Part shown: in pieces, positions 26,693 to 34,910 of the stretch
How positions within the stretch are numbered: the first letter of the stretch is position 1
Layout of the letters: each line of letters begins with the position of its first letter
NCBI RefSeq assembly: GCF_009848505.1
Contig: NZ_WWDL01000037.1
Span: 1-50,291, forward strand
Direction of reading: 5' to 3'
DNA from: Muricoccus harenae
Lineage (GTDB): Bacteria > Pseudomonadota > Alphaproteobacteria > Acetobacterales > Acetobacteraceae
Length of the DNA stretch: 50,291 nucleotides
The notes under the pieces: model-generated
What the model was told of the DNA's origin: nothing
Databases searched by the model: none
Seen by the model: only the letters and a program-made list of their open reading frames with translations
Program-made: the position numbers and the translations under genes

Positions 26693-27677
26693 TCTCTCCC
26701 TCGTGCCCGGACCTGACCGGTGCAGCGGCTGCGCTTCGGTGGCGCCTGTGTTGTTGTTGAGGCTAGGTCGCAGTTTGAGCGGACGTCAATTGCGGAGATG
26801 ACCCACGGTTCATTCCTCCTTCACCCGCAGATCGCTGAAACGCGCGCAGCGGACAGGGCTTCCCGCGGTTGTTGAAAGTTAGCCTGGGCACCAGCGCTCG
26901 CTGACGCATCTTGTGACGCGAAGTAGAACGAAGTGCCGATTCGTTCCGATGTCGAAACGGATGACGCATAGGCAGGTATCAAATGGGCACCGGCCTGCGA
27001 GCGGTATTATTGACACACCGGTCCGAAATGACCATGCAGAGTCATTGCACAATCAAGACATTCCGATCGTGATGACGCTATGGAGTTGGCTATGGTCCTC
27101 TTTTGGGAGAAGGGCTTAGCCGCGTCTTCCACTGAGTATCTGGTCCAGATGATGGGGATCTGCCACGAGAGTGCGAGAGCATGTATGCGGCCTCCGAGGA
27201 CACTCGGCCGCTCTAGCTCGATGCACCCGAGCGGTATCAATGTGGGAGTGTAGGCGGCCATATGAAGAAGCTTCGTTCGGCGGCGTCTCCGCATGCCGGT
27301 ATAGAGGCCCTTCCGCTCGACCTCATCTCCGAGGCGGAGGACCTGAGAGAACGCCGCTGCATGGGTGCAGGGTCAGTCAGCGAGATCGGGGCGACCGATC
27401 CTTGCGCACCGGGTTCACCGGTGCCAGCGCCTACCCAGCCACCAACGCAGCCGTAGCGGTGCCTGCCCACGGCGTAGCGGTGACCTCGCCTCGCGGCGCA
27501 TCACTGTGAACGACATGCAGCCCGGAATAACTTCGAACGACATGACCGCTAGCTACTCTCCCTCCCGGCGCTGACGGAATAAAGCGGTAGTACCAAGGAA
27601 CTGTCGCACCATCTTCCGCGCGGCTGCCATCGGCAACTTGAGGTGTCAGTCCGCTGAGAGCGTCGGTCAGCTGCGTC
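26693..27677. other. Intergenic interval, about 1 kb
   Basis: No intact gene was found between the first LIV operon and the GntR/SDR pair. The part next to 26693 should contain the promoter of the LIV operon, but no clear -35/-10 pair was seen. A short decayed SDR fragment lies at 27411-27544. The remaining open frames have no family motifs and no ribosome-binding sites. Confidence 0.5.
27411..27544 (+). pseudogene. SDR dehydrogenase fragment (frameshifted)
   Basis: The plus strand encodes GFTGASAYPATNAAVAV, the active-site Tyr-x3-(Lys to Asn) helix of classical SDRs. In the next frame it continues as DLASRRITVNDMQPGITSNDM, the standard segment that follows that helix. The frame change falls near 27480. 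The catalytic Lys is replaced by Asn and the remaining parts of the protein are absent or unrecognisable. It is a relic of an SDR distinct from the intact ones on either side. Confidence 0.55.
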
Positions 27678-28445
27678 TCAGGCCAGCATCCGCATGTCGT
27701 TGTCAACGGCAATTGCCTGGCCGGAAATTGACCGGCCGCGAGGGCTACAGAGGAACAGAATCTGGTCGGCAAGCTGCCGCGCCGAAACATAGGACTTGAT
27801 GGAGGTGTAGGAGAACGCGGCCTTCTCCACTTCGGCGAAGGGCAGTCCCCTCCGCTGCGCCTTTGCCTCTAGCACCCGCCGCTGCCGGTCCCCGGCCACA
27901 AGGCCCGGCAGGATGGCGTTCACCCGAATGTCTGCCTCGCCTAACTCGATAGAAAGAGACTTTGTAAAGCCGATTACTCCCCATTTGGCGGCCGCATAGG
28001 GACTACGCAGGGCAAAGCCGAATTGCCCGGCCGCAGAAGACATGTTGATGATCGACGGGTTATCGCTTCGCCGCAGATGCGGCACGGCCAGCCGGGCGCA
28101 GTTGAACTGGCTGGTCAGGCAAACTTGCAGGCAACGATCCCAATCTTCCGGGTTGATTTCCTCGACGGGACCTGTCGGTCCAGCGATACCTGCATTGTTC
28201 ACCAGCACATCCAGCCCACCCATGGCTTGCGTGGCTGCCTCAAACAGGGAAGACACCGCTGCCCGGTCCGTGACATCGGCGACGACCCGCCCCACCGTAT
28301 CCGGCAGGGTTGCCAGGGCTGCGCCATCCACATCGCAGGTGAAGACTTGCGCCCCCTCCTCGAGGAAAGCCTCTACGGTCTCTCGGCCGATCCCACTGGC
28401 GCCGGCAGTCACTAGGACCCGAAGGCCCGCAATTCCCAGATCCAT
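27678..28445 (-). CDS. SDR family oxidoreductase
   Basis: 255 aa classical short-chain dehydrogenase. TAGASGIG (13-20) is the cofactor loop, CDVD after the second strand suggests NAD(H), NNAGIAG is the structural motif, and the Ser of NMSSAAGQ with YAAAKWG forms the catalytic set. The C-terminus ends SISGQAIAVDNDMRMLA. The ATG at 28445 follows AGAGGAG. It begins 20 bp after the stop of the GntR regulator and is probably co-transcribed with it. It could act in the same pathway as the adjacent transporter/BKACE operon. The substrate is unknown. Confidence 0.88.
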   Translation of the reverse strand: MDLGIAGLRVLVTAGASGIGRETVEAFLEEGAQVFTCDVDGAALATLPDTVGRVVADVTDRAAVSSLFEAATQAMGGLDVLVNNAGIAGPTGPVEEINPEDWDRCLQVCLTSQFNCARLAVPHLRRSDNPSIINMSSAAGQFGFALRSPYAAAKWGVIGFTKSLSIELGEADIRVNAILPGLVAGDRQRRVLEAKAQRRGLPFAEVEKAAFSYTSIKSYVSARQLADQILFLCSPRGRSISGQAIAVDNDMRMLA

Positions 28446-28465
28446 GTTCCGCTCCTCTGCCGTTG

Positions 28466-29188
28466 TCAGTGATGCTCGGCCAGACTGCCACGCGCGATGA
28501 TGAACTCCGCCGCATCTTGGATATCGGCTGCGACGGCTCGTGCAGCTTCCTGCCCATCACCCGCCTCGATCGCCGCGAGCGCCCGGGCATGGTTTTGAAC
28601 AGCGCTGCCGCTGCGAAGCCGCTCCGGGTGCTCGCGCAGGTCCAGGTTGATGACGGGGCCGGCCTTCAGCCATAGCCCCACGATGATCTCGCGCAACGGA
28701 TCCAGGCCGCAAGCATCGTAGATCGTGAAGTGCATATCGCGATTCAGCGTTACGGCCTGGACCTTGTCGGGCCGGGCCCTTCCGGCCATCGCCCGGAAGG
28801 CTGCCTCGGCCCGGCGGATCGCATCGAGCTGCTCCGACGTCCGGTGTGCCGCCGTCCGGGTGGCGGCCAGCCCCTCGATCGCCTTGCGGGTTTCCACAAG
28901 GGCGCGGAACTGGGCCACGGTCATCCTTGGAACGCGGATGGCACGGTTCGGCGCGATCTCCAGAGCCCTGTCGGCCACCAAGCGGCTCACGGCCTCCCGC
29001 ACTGGCATGACGGAGACCCCGAGGGCGGCCGCGCTCTCGCGAAGGGACAGGCGTTCGCCCGGTGTAAGCCGGCCGCTGACGAGAAGCTCAGCCAGATGGC
29101 CATAGACCGTATCGCCGAGTGTGCGGCGTTCCAGGGGCAGCAACTCGGCAAGTGCGCGGGCGGGGATCATCAAGGAAACACTAGACAT
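28466..29188 (-). CDS. GntR family transcriptional regulator (FCD/FadR subfamily)
   Basis: 240 aa. An N-terminal winged helix is seen: TVYGHLAELLVSGRLTPGERLSLRESAAALGVSVMPVREAVSRL, with the GntR signature P-G-x-x-L-x-x-R-x-x-A. A C-terminal all-helical FCD domain follows, with the metal/ligand-type residues D-x3-H in NRDMHFTIYDACG and a later His in AVQNHARALAA. FCD regulators usually respond to small carboxylic acids. It is transcribed divergently from the binding-protein gene at 29271, and a perfect palindrome lies between them. It probably controls both that operon and its own. Confidence 0.9.
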   Translation of the reverse strand: MSSVSLMIPARALAELLPLERRTLGDTVYGHLAELLVSGRLTPGERLSLRESAAALGVSVMPVREAVSRLVADRALEIAPNRAIRVPRMTVAQFRALVETRKAIEGLAATRTAAHRTSEQLDAIRRAEAAFRAMAGRARPDKVQAVTLNRDMHFTIYDACGLDPLREIIVGLWLKAGPVINLDLREHPERLRSGSAVQNHARALAAIEAGDGQEAARAVAADIQDAAEFIIARGSLAEHH

Positions 29189-29213
29189 AAGGCCTCATGC
29201 TCGGCAGCCTAGC

Positions 29214-29223
29214 TGTGATCACA
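29214..29223. promoter_or_regulatory. Palindrome, candidate GntR operator
   Basis: TGTGATCACA is a perfect 10-bp palindrome in the 82-bp region between the divergent GntR and binding-protein genes. A second GATCAC half follows at once (29224-29229). FCD-type GntR proteins bind short palindromes in such positions. A CRP-like site is another reading, but its spacing is off by one or more. Confidence 0.45.
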
Positions 29224-29270
29224 GATCACGATAAGAGCCGCATAGGCCGTTCCGGAGGAAACTGATCACC

Positions 29271-30506
29271 ATGCCGCATCCCGCTCTTTCCCGCCGGGCG
29301 CTTCTCGGCGGCAGCACCGCGCTCCTGGCGGCGCCCGCACTTTCGCAGGGCCAACCTGACGTTGTGCGGATCGGGCACCTGACCCCCCGAACGGGCTTCC
29401 TCGGCCCGCTCGGAGAATACGCCGTCCAGGGGGTTCAACTGGCAGCCGAGGAGATCAACGCGGCCGGCGGCGTCGTCGGGCGGCGCCTTGACCTCCTGCT
29501 GGAGGATAGCGTGAACCCGCAGACCGCCTCGGCGAAGGCCGAGCGCTTCGTCCAGCGCGACCGCGTGTCCTGCATCGTGGGGGAGATCAATTCCGCCTCC
29601 GCCCTGGCGATCGGTCAGGTGGTGCAGCGGGAGAAGGCGTTGTTCATCAACACCGGCGCCAATTCGGATGCGCTGCGTGGCTCGGACTGCCGGCGCTTCA
29701 TGTTCCACATCGAGGGCGCGAACTCGATGTATGTAAAGTCCGTCGGGCGGGCGCTCCTGGCTGAAGGAAAGATCAACGGGAAGAGGTACTACGCCCTGAC
29801 AGCGGATTACGCCTTTGGCCACGACCTTCTACGGGTGGCCAAGAACTTCCTGGGGGCCAACAATGCCCGCCCGGCCGGCGAGGACCTGATCCCGACCGAG
29901 CTAACGGATTTCTCGCCCTTCATGTTGAAGCTGCGGCAGGCGCGGCCGGACGTCGTCATCCTCAACCTCGCAGGCGCGCAGATCACCAACTTCCTGAAGC
30001 AGTACAGCGAGTTCGGGCTAACCTTCCCGGTCGCAGGCTTCGGCTTCGATACTGCTCTGGCCTGGGGCGCGGGGCAGGGCAACTTCCTCGGAACCTGGCC
30101 GACCGTTTGGCACCACCTTGTGGATACACCTTCCACCAAGGCCTTCGTTGCGGCGTATCAGCGCAAGTTCAACCGGCCACCTGAGAACCAGGCCTGGGGC
30201 GATTACTGCGCTCTCAAGATCATCGCCCAGTCCATGAACGAGTTGAAGAGCGTCGAGGCGCCGCGGATTGTCGAGCACCTCGAGAAGGGGGCGAAATTCG
30301 ACGTCCTGAAAGCGCGTGAGGGCTATTTCCGGGCGCGGGACCACCAGATCATGATGGAGATGTACGCGATTACCGCGCTTCCTGCAGACAAGGTGCGGAA
30401 CCGCTGGAACATCTTTTCCTCATCCGCCGGAATCCCCGGTCCAGGCGAGGACCTCGAAGCCATCGCACCGACATCCGAGGAGAATGCGTGCACCTTCCCT
30501 GCCTGA
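29271..30506 (+). CDS. LIV-type ABC transporter substrate-binding protein
   Basis: 411 aa periplasmic Peripla_BP_6 protein. A Tat/Sec signal with SRRALLGGSTALLAAPALSQG occupies roughly residues 7-27. The mature part begins DVVRIGHLTPRTGFLGPLGEYAVQG, followed by INAAGGVVGRRLDLLLEDSVNPQ, a pattern shared with amide/urea-type and aromatic-acid binding proteins. GGAGGAA ends 10 nt before the ATG. It heads the second, plus-strand LIV operon. It is clearly diverged from the binding protein at 25424-26692, so the two transporters should have different ligands. Confidence 0.9.
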   Translation: MPHPALSRRALLGGSTALLAAPALSQGQPDVVRIGHLTPRTGFLGPLGEYAVQGVQLAAEEINAAGGVVGRRLDLLLEDSVNPQTASAKAERFVQRDRVSCIVGEINSASALAIGQVVQREKALFINTGANSDALRGSDCRRFMFHIEGANSMYVKSVGRALLAEGKINGKRYYALTADYAFGHDLLRVAKNFLGANNARPAGEDLIPTELTDFSPFMLKLRQARPDVVILNLAGAQITNFLKQYSEFGLTFPVAGFGFDTALAWGAGQGNFLGTWPTVWHHLVDTPSTKAFVAAYQRKFNRPPENQAWGDYCALKIIAQSMNELKSVEAPRIVEHLEKGAKFDVLKAREGYFRARDHQIMMEMYAITALPADKVRNRWNIFSSSAGIPGPGEDLEAIAPTSEENACTFPA

Positions 30507-30571
30507 CCCGGTTGGAGGCTGCCCGTCACCGATGCGATGGCGGGACGGAGAGGTGGTGAGGGGGCCAAGCA

Positions 30572-31447
30572 TTGGAATTCGCCTTCATTCTGGAGCAGGT
30601 CGTCAATGGCCTGCTCGTCGGAGCCAACTACCTGTTGATCGCCCTGGGGCTGTCGCTGATCTTCAGCCTCGGAGGGATCGTGAACCTCGCCCATGGCGCC
30701 TTTTACGCCATCGGCGCCTACCTTACCGTCGCGCTGTCACCCACGATCGGATTCGGCGGCGCCCTGATCGCAGCTCCGGCGACCGTCGCGTTGCTCGGAT
30801 TGATGATCGAACGCTTCCTGCTACGCCGCTTCTATCGAGCAGACCCGATCCTGAGCCTGCTCCTGACTTTCGGTCTCGCCATGGTGGCGGAGCAAACGCT
30901 GCGGATGCTGTTTGGTGCGGCGCCGGTGCCCTTCTCCATCCCGCTCTGGTTGCGCGGGCAGGTCTTCGTGGGCGACTTCATCTACTCGAAGTACCGCCTC
31001 ATCATCCTCGCGGTCGCCGTGCTCTGCGTCGTCGGGCTATGGTTGCTGTTGAAGCGTACGGCCTTCGGCCGCGTGGTTCGAGCGGGCGTGCAGAACCCTG
31101 ACATGGTCGCGGCACTCGGTATCTCGCTCCGGCCCTACATGATGGCTGTCGTGATGATCGCGGTGGCCCTCGCTGCATTGGCCGGCTCGATGATGGCACC
31201 GGTGACCGGCGTCACGCCGACAATGGGCGCCGAGATCCTGACCTTCGCTTTCGTGGTCGTGGTGATTGGGGGGCTTGGCTCCTTCTGGGGCGTGGTGGTG
31301 GCGGCCATTATCGTCGGTATCGTGCGGGGCCTCGCCGCCTATGCCTTCCCGCCGGCAACCGAGGCGGCAGTCTACTTCCTGATGGTCCTCGTTCTTCTCC
31401 TCCGTCCGCGCGGCCTGTTCGGCGAGCGCATCCAGCGCTTCGAATGA
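30572..31447 (+). CDS. livH: LIV-type ABC transporter permease LivH (TTG start)
   Basis: 291 aa with eight helices and the LivH block IFSLGGIVNLAHGAFYAIGAY. The start is a TTG at 30572: the first in-frame stop upstream is at 30557-30559, no ATG or GTG lies between, and GAGGGGG sits about 8 nt before the TTG. The stop overlaps the start of the fused LivM-LivG-LivF gene (ATGA at 31444-31447). With the LivM part of that fusion it forms the pore. Confidence 0.9.
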   Translation: MEFAFILEQVVNGLLVGANYLLIALGLSLIFSLGGIVNLAHGAFYAIGAYLTVALSPTIGFGGALIAAPATVALLGLMIERFLLRRFYRADPILSLLLTFGLAMVAEQTLRMLFGAAPVPFSIPLWLRGQVFVGDFIYSKYRLIILAVAVLCVVGLWLLLKRTAFGRVVRAGVQNPDMVAALGISLRPYMMAVVMIAVALAALAGSMMAPVTGVTPTMGAEILTFAFVVVVIGGLGSFWGVVVAAIIVGIVRGLAAYAFPPATEAAVYFLMVLVLLLRPRGLFGERIQRFE

Positions 31448-33981
31448 CCGGCATGCCCACCGGTAGAAGCCAGCGCGAGTTGCGCCCGCTGCTCGTCGGC
31501 TTAGCGGGACTTGTGCTTCTTCCCTTCGTCCTCGACCTTCTCGGCCTGACGATGACGACGGCCACGGATGTGGTGGTGTTCGCCTTGGCAGTCATGGGCC
31601 TGAACATCCTGGTCGGCTGGACCGGGCTGGTCTCCTTCGGACACGGCGCTTGGTTCGGCATCGGCGCCTATGCCGCCGCGATCCTGCAGCGGCAGTTGCT
31701 TCCCGGCGGCATGGTCTTGCCAGCTCTTGGCGCCGTGCTGGTCGTCGGCGTGTTCTCTCTCGTGGCGGGAATGTTGATCCTCCGTCGCCGCGGGGTCTAC
31801 TTCTCCCTTCTGACTCTCGCCTTTACCGCGATGCTCTTCTCCATCGCCTATCGCTGGACAGAGGTGACCGGCGGCGAGAATGGCCTGGGCAACGTGCAGC
31901 GCTGGCCGTCCTTGCAGGACCCGCGCCTCTATTACGCCGTGGTTGCGGTGCTGGCCTACTTGCTGCTGCTGCTCGCGCTGTGGCGGTTCCACCGCTCGCC
32001 CGTTGGCACTGTGCTTGTGGCGATCCGTGAGAATGAGGGACGGACCGGCTTCCTCGGTTACGACACCAATCGATACAAGCTGCTGGCCTTTGTCGTCTCG
32101 GCGACACTGACGGGATTCGCGGGCGTGCTGAGTGTCTTCAACCACCGCTTTGCCTCAGCAGATCCTATCTCCATCGCATTCTCCGGCGAACTGCTTGCCA
32201 TGGTCGTGATCGGCGGGATGCGTTCCTTTCTGGGACCGGCACTGGGAGCGCTGTTCTACATTCTGTTCCGGGAGTTCCTGTCAATCTACACGGCGGACTG
32301 GCTCCTGGTGTTCGGTCTGCTCTTTGTGGCTTTCATCGTTGTCTCGCCTGATGGTCTGGTCGGCCTCGGCGCGCGTCTCCTCACGCCCCTCCGCCGGAAG
32401 GATCCCGCTGAGGCTGCTGCCATGGCAGCCCGGCGCGCTGGTGAGAGCGGCCGCATTCCTCCGCGTTTTGTACGCGAAGGGCGCGTTGAGGGGCTGGTCC
32501 TGGTGGCGACGGGAATGAGCAAGTCGTTCGGCCGTGTCCGGGCGGTCAAGAATGTCTCTTTCGCCGTGGAGGACCGTCGGCTTCATGCCCTGATTGGCCC
32601 GAACGGGGCGGGTAAGACCACTGCCTTCAACCTGTTGTCCGGAATGTTCCCGCTCGACGCCGGGCAGGTACTGCTGGACGGTCGCCGCGTAGACGGGCTT
32701 GAGCCGCACGAGATCACGCGTTCAGGCCTGGGGCGCTCCTTCCAGATTACCAACCTCTTCCCGGGCCTCACGGTCGAGGAGAACATTCGCCTGGCGGTTC
32801 AGGCGCGGCACCCGTCTGCCTTCAGCGTGCTGCGGGATGCGCGCAAGATCGCGGATCTTCAGGCAGACACCTCCGAGCTTCTTCGCTGGGCAGGCATGGC
32901 CGGGGTGGAACGGGCCGAGGCGGGGAGCCTCTCCTATGGCGGTCAGAGGCTGCTCGATATGGGACTGGCCCTGGCGACACGGCCACGCATCCTGCTTCTG
33001 GATGAGCCACTGGCCGGCTTGGCCGCGGCGGAGCGCGAGCGGGTGGGCGAGCTGATCAAGGCGCTTTCGGCCGAGATCCCAGTGCTTTTGGTCGAGCATG
33101 ACATCGACCGCGTCTTCCGCATGGCGGACCGCGTCACCGTGATGGCCGATGGCGAGGTGCTGGTGGACGGGAATGTGGCGGACGCGCGCGACGACGCGCG
33201 GGTTCAGGCGGTGTATCTCGGAACTGGCTCCGAGGCGCTGGCAGCACGGCCCCGTCCCAGCGCTGCTACGGACCGCGATCTTCTGGTGATGGAGAAGGTC
33301 AACACTTTCTACGGCAAGTCGCACATCCTGAACGACGTGACCCTGACGGTGCGCCATGGGGAGATTGTTGCCCTCCTCGGGCGAAACGGTGCGGGCAAGT
33401 CCACGCTGCTCAAGACGCTGATCGGTACGGTCCCCCCGGCCTCCGGACGCATCGCCTTGGGCGGCAACGAGATCGCCGGCTTGCCGCCAGACCAGGTGGC
33501 ACGCCTCGGAATAGGGTTTGTGCCGCAGGGGCGCGCCCTCTTCGCCGGGATGACGGTGGAGGAAAATCTCGGACTAGGCCGCCTCAAGCGGCGGACGGGC
33601 GCCGGGGTGCACTGGGAGGAGGAGCGTATCCTGGCGTTCTTTCCACGCCTGCGCGAGCGCTGGAAGATCGCGGCCGATCGTTTGTCCGGCGGAGAGCAGC
33701 AGATGGTGGCCGTTGCCCGTGCGTTGTCAGGCGACACGCGCCTGCTGTTGCTTGACGAGCCTTTCGAGGGGCTGTCACCCGCAGTGACGGAGGAGTTGTT
33801 CGAGACCTTCGATAAGCTCCGGCAGGAGGTCGCTATCATCATCGTCGATCATCACCTCGATCTTGCGCTGTCAATCTCCGACCGCACGGTCGCGCTGGAG
33901 CGCGGCATCGTGCAATGGACGGGGGCGTCCCGCCTGCTGCGGGAGGACGAGGAGCTTCGCCGGAGAGTGCTGTGGCTGTGA
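31444..33981 (+). CDS. Fused LivM-LivG-LivF: permease plus two ABC ATPases in one chain
   Basis: 845 aa carrying three transporter subunits in order. Residues 1 to about 310 are a LivM permease (NILVGWTGLVSFGHGAWFGIGAY, about eight helices). A linker of some 40 residues, rich in Arg and Ala, follows. LivG has Walker A at 385-392, signature LSYGGQ at 496-501 and Walker B Asp-Glu at 520-521, with VEHDID as H-loop. LivF has Walker A at 646-653, LSGGEQ at 747-752, Walker B at 771-772 and VDHHLD. All catalytic motifs look intact and no stop or frameshift intervenes. LivM-LivG fusions are known; the triple fusion is less common. It lies in an operon with livH upstream and the dehydrogenase downstream. 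Confidence 0.93.
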   Translation: MTGMPTGRSQRELRPLLVGLAGLVLLPFVLDLLGLTMTTATDVVVFALAVMGLNILVGWTGLVSFGHGAWFGIGAYAAAILQRQLLPGGMVLPALGAVLVVGVFSLVAGMLILRRRGVYFSLLTLAFTAMLFSIAYRWTEVTGGENGLGNVQRWPSLQDPRLYYAVVAVLAYLLLLLALWRFHRSPVGTVLVAIRENEGRTGFLGYDTNRYKLLAFVVSATLTGFAGVLSVFNHRFASADPISIAFSGELLAMVVIGGMRSFLGPALGALFYILFREFLSIYTADWLLVFGLLFVAFIVVSPDGLVGLGARLLTPLRRKDPAEAAAMAARRAGESGRIPPRFVREGRVEGLVLVATGMSKSFGRVRAVKNVSFAVEDRRLHALIGPNGAGKTTAFNLLSGMFPLDAGQVLLDGRRVDGLEPHEITRSGLGRSFQITNLFPGLTVEENIRLAVQARHPSAFSVLRDARKIADLQADTSELLRWAGMAGVERAEAGSLSYGGQRLLDMGLALATRPRILLLDEPLAGLAAAERERVGELIKALSAEIPVLLVEHDIDRVFRMADRVTVMADGEVLVDGNVADARDDARVQAVYLGTGSEALAARPRPSAATDRDLLVMEKVNTFYGKSHILNDVTLTVRHGEIVALLGRNGAGKSTLLKTLIGTVPPASGRIALGGNEIAGLPPDQVARLGIGFVPQGRALFAGMTVEENLGLGRLKRRTGAGVHWEEERILAFFPRLRERWKIAADRLSGGEQQMVAVARALSGDTRLLLLDEPFEGLSPAVTEELFETFDKLRQEVAIIIVDHHLDLALSISDRTVALERGIVQWTGASRLLREDEELRRRVLWL

Positions 33982-34910
33982 ATGCAATTGTCGCCGTTGT
34001 CGGTTCCGGCCTGATCGGTCGATCCTGGGGCATGATCTTCGCTCGCGCGGGCTGGCAAGTGCGGCTTTGGGACCCGGTTTCGGGGGTTGCGGCGGCCGCG
34101 GTGAGCCTCTGCGCGGATGGCTTGCGTGATCTGGCGGCTCAAGGATTATGCGCGGACCCCGCGGGTAGCGCTGAGCGCATCGGCGTGGCCGAATCACTGG
34201 CGCAGTGCCTCGACGGGGCCGATTTCGTGCAGGAGAACGGTCCCGAGACCTTGGACGTGAAGCGGGCGCTCTTCGCCGAGATGGATGCGGCTGCACCGGC
34301 GGGCGCCATTCTCGCCTCCTCATCCTCCGCCATACGCTGCTCCCTCTTCACCGAGGGCCTGCCAGGCCGGGCACGCTGCCTCGTTGGCCACCCCGTCAAT
34401 CCACCGCACCTGATCCCCCTGGTGGAGCTTTCGGGCGCCGAATGGACGGCGTCCGAGACCATCGCCCGCGCGCGAGAAATCTACGCGGCGATTGGCCAAG
34501 CCCCGATCACGGTGGTGAAGGAAGTCGAGGGCTTCATCCTCAACCGTCTGCAGGGCGCCCTGCTGGCCGAGGCGTTCCGGCTGGTTTCCGAAGGCTATGT
34601 CTCGCCGCAGGATCTGGACCGCACCGTCGCCGACGGGCTGGGACTGCGGTGGTCCTTTCTCGGGCCATTCGCGACGATCGAGCTGAACGCGCCCGGCGGT
34701 ATCGCGGATTACTGCGAGCGCTACGCCGGCTTCTACAAGCGCCTCGCTGCAGACCCGCCAGGACCGGAGGTCTACGGGAAGGCAGCGACGGAGAGTATCC
34801 TTTCGCAGTGGACGGCACCGGCCGATCTACCGGCGAGGATGCGCTGGCGGAACCGCCGCCTCGCCGCCCTGCGCGTCCACAAGCTGTCTCAGGAGGAATC
34901 GGAGGAGTAA
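33972..34910 (+). CDS. 3-hydroxyacyl-CoA dehydrogenase family protein (CRYL1/L-gulonate 3-dehydrogenase-like)
   Basis: 312 aa from GTG at 33972, chosen because GGAG lies 6 nt upstream and the gene then overlaps the transporter stop by 10 bp. A GTG at 33978 is the alternative. The Rossmann fold has VVGSGLIGRSWGMIFARAG. QENGPETLDVKRALFAEMD and the catalytic-type His in GHPVNPPHLIPLVEL match lambda-crystallin/L-gulonate 3-dehydrogenase more than fatty-acid HADs. It should oxidise a 3-hydroxy acid to a 3-keto acid with NAD. The next gene encodes a beta-keto acid cleavage enzyme, whose substrate would be exactly such a product. Confidence 0.85.
   Translation: MAVNAIVAVVGSGLIGRSWGMIFARAGWQVRLWDPVSGVAAAAVSLCADGLRDLAAQGLCADPAGSAERIGVAESLAQCLDGADFVQENGPETLDVKRALFAEMDAAAPAGAILASSSSAIRCSLFTEGLPGRARCLVGHPVNPPHLIPLVELSGAEWTASETIARAREIYAAIGQAPITVVKEVEGFILNRLQGALLAEAFRLVSEGYVSPQDLDRTVADGLGLRWSFLGPFATIELNAPGGIADYCERYAGFYKRLAADPPGPEVYGKAATESILSQWTAPADLPARMRWRNRRLAALRVHKLSQEESEE

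Noticed and set aside
29214-29231. CRP-type site TGTGA-N6-TCACA
   Set aside because: The second half is shifted and mismatched. The simple 10-bp palindrome is the stronger reading.
34205-34909. Long N-terminal extension of the BKACE frame
   Set aside because: It lies over the 3-hydroxyacyl dehydrogenase gene in another frame. BKACE proteins begin at the ATG at 34910, which has GGAGGA before it.
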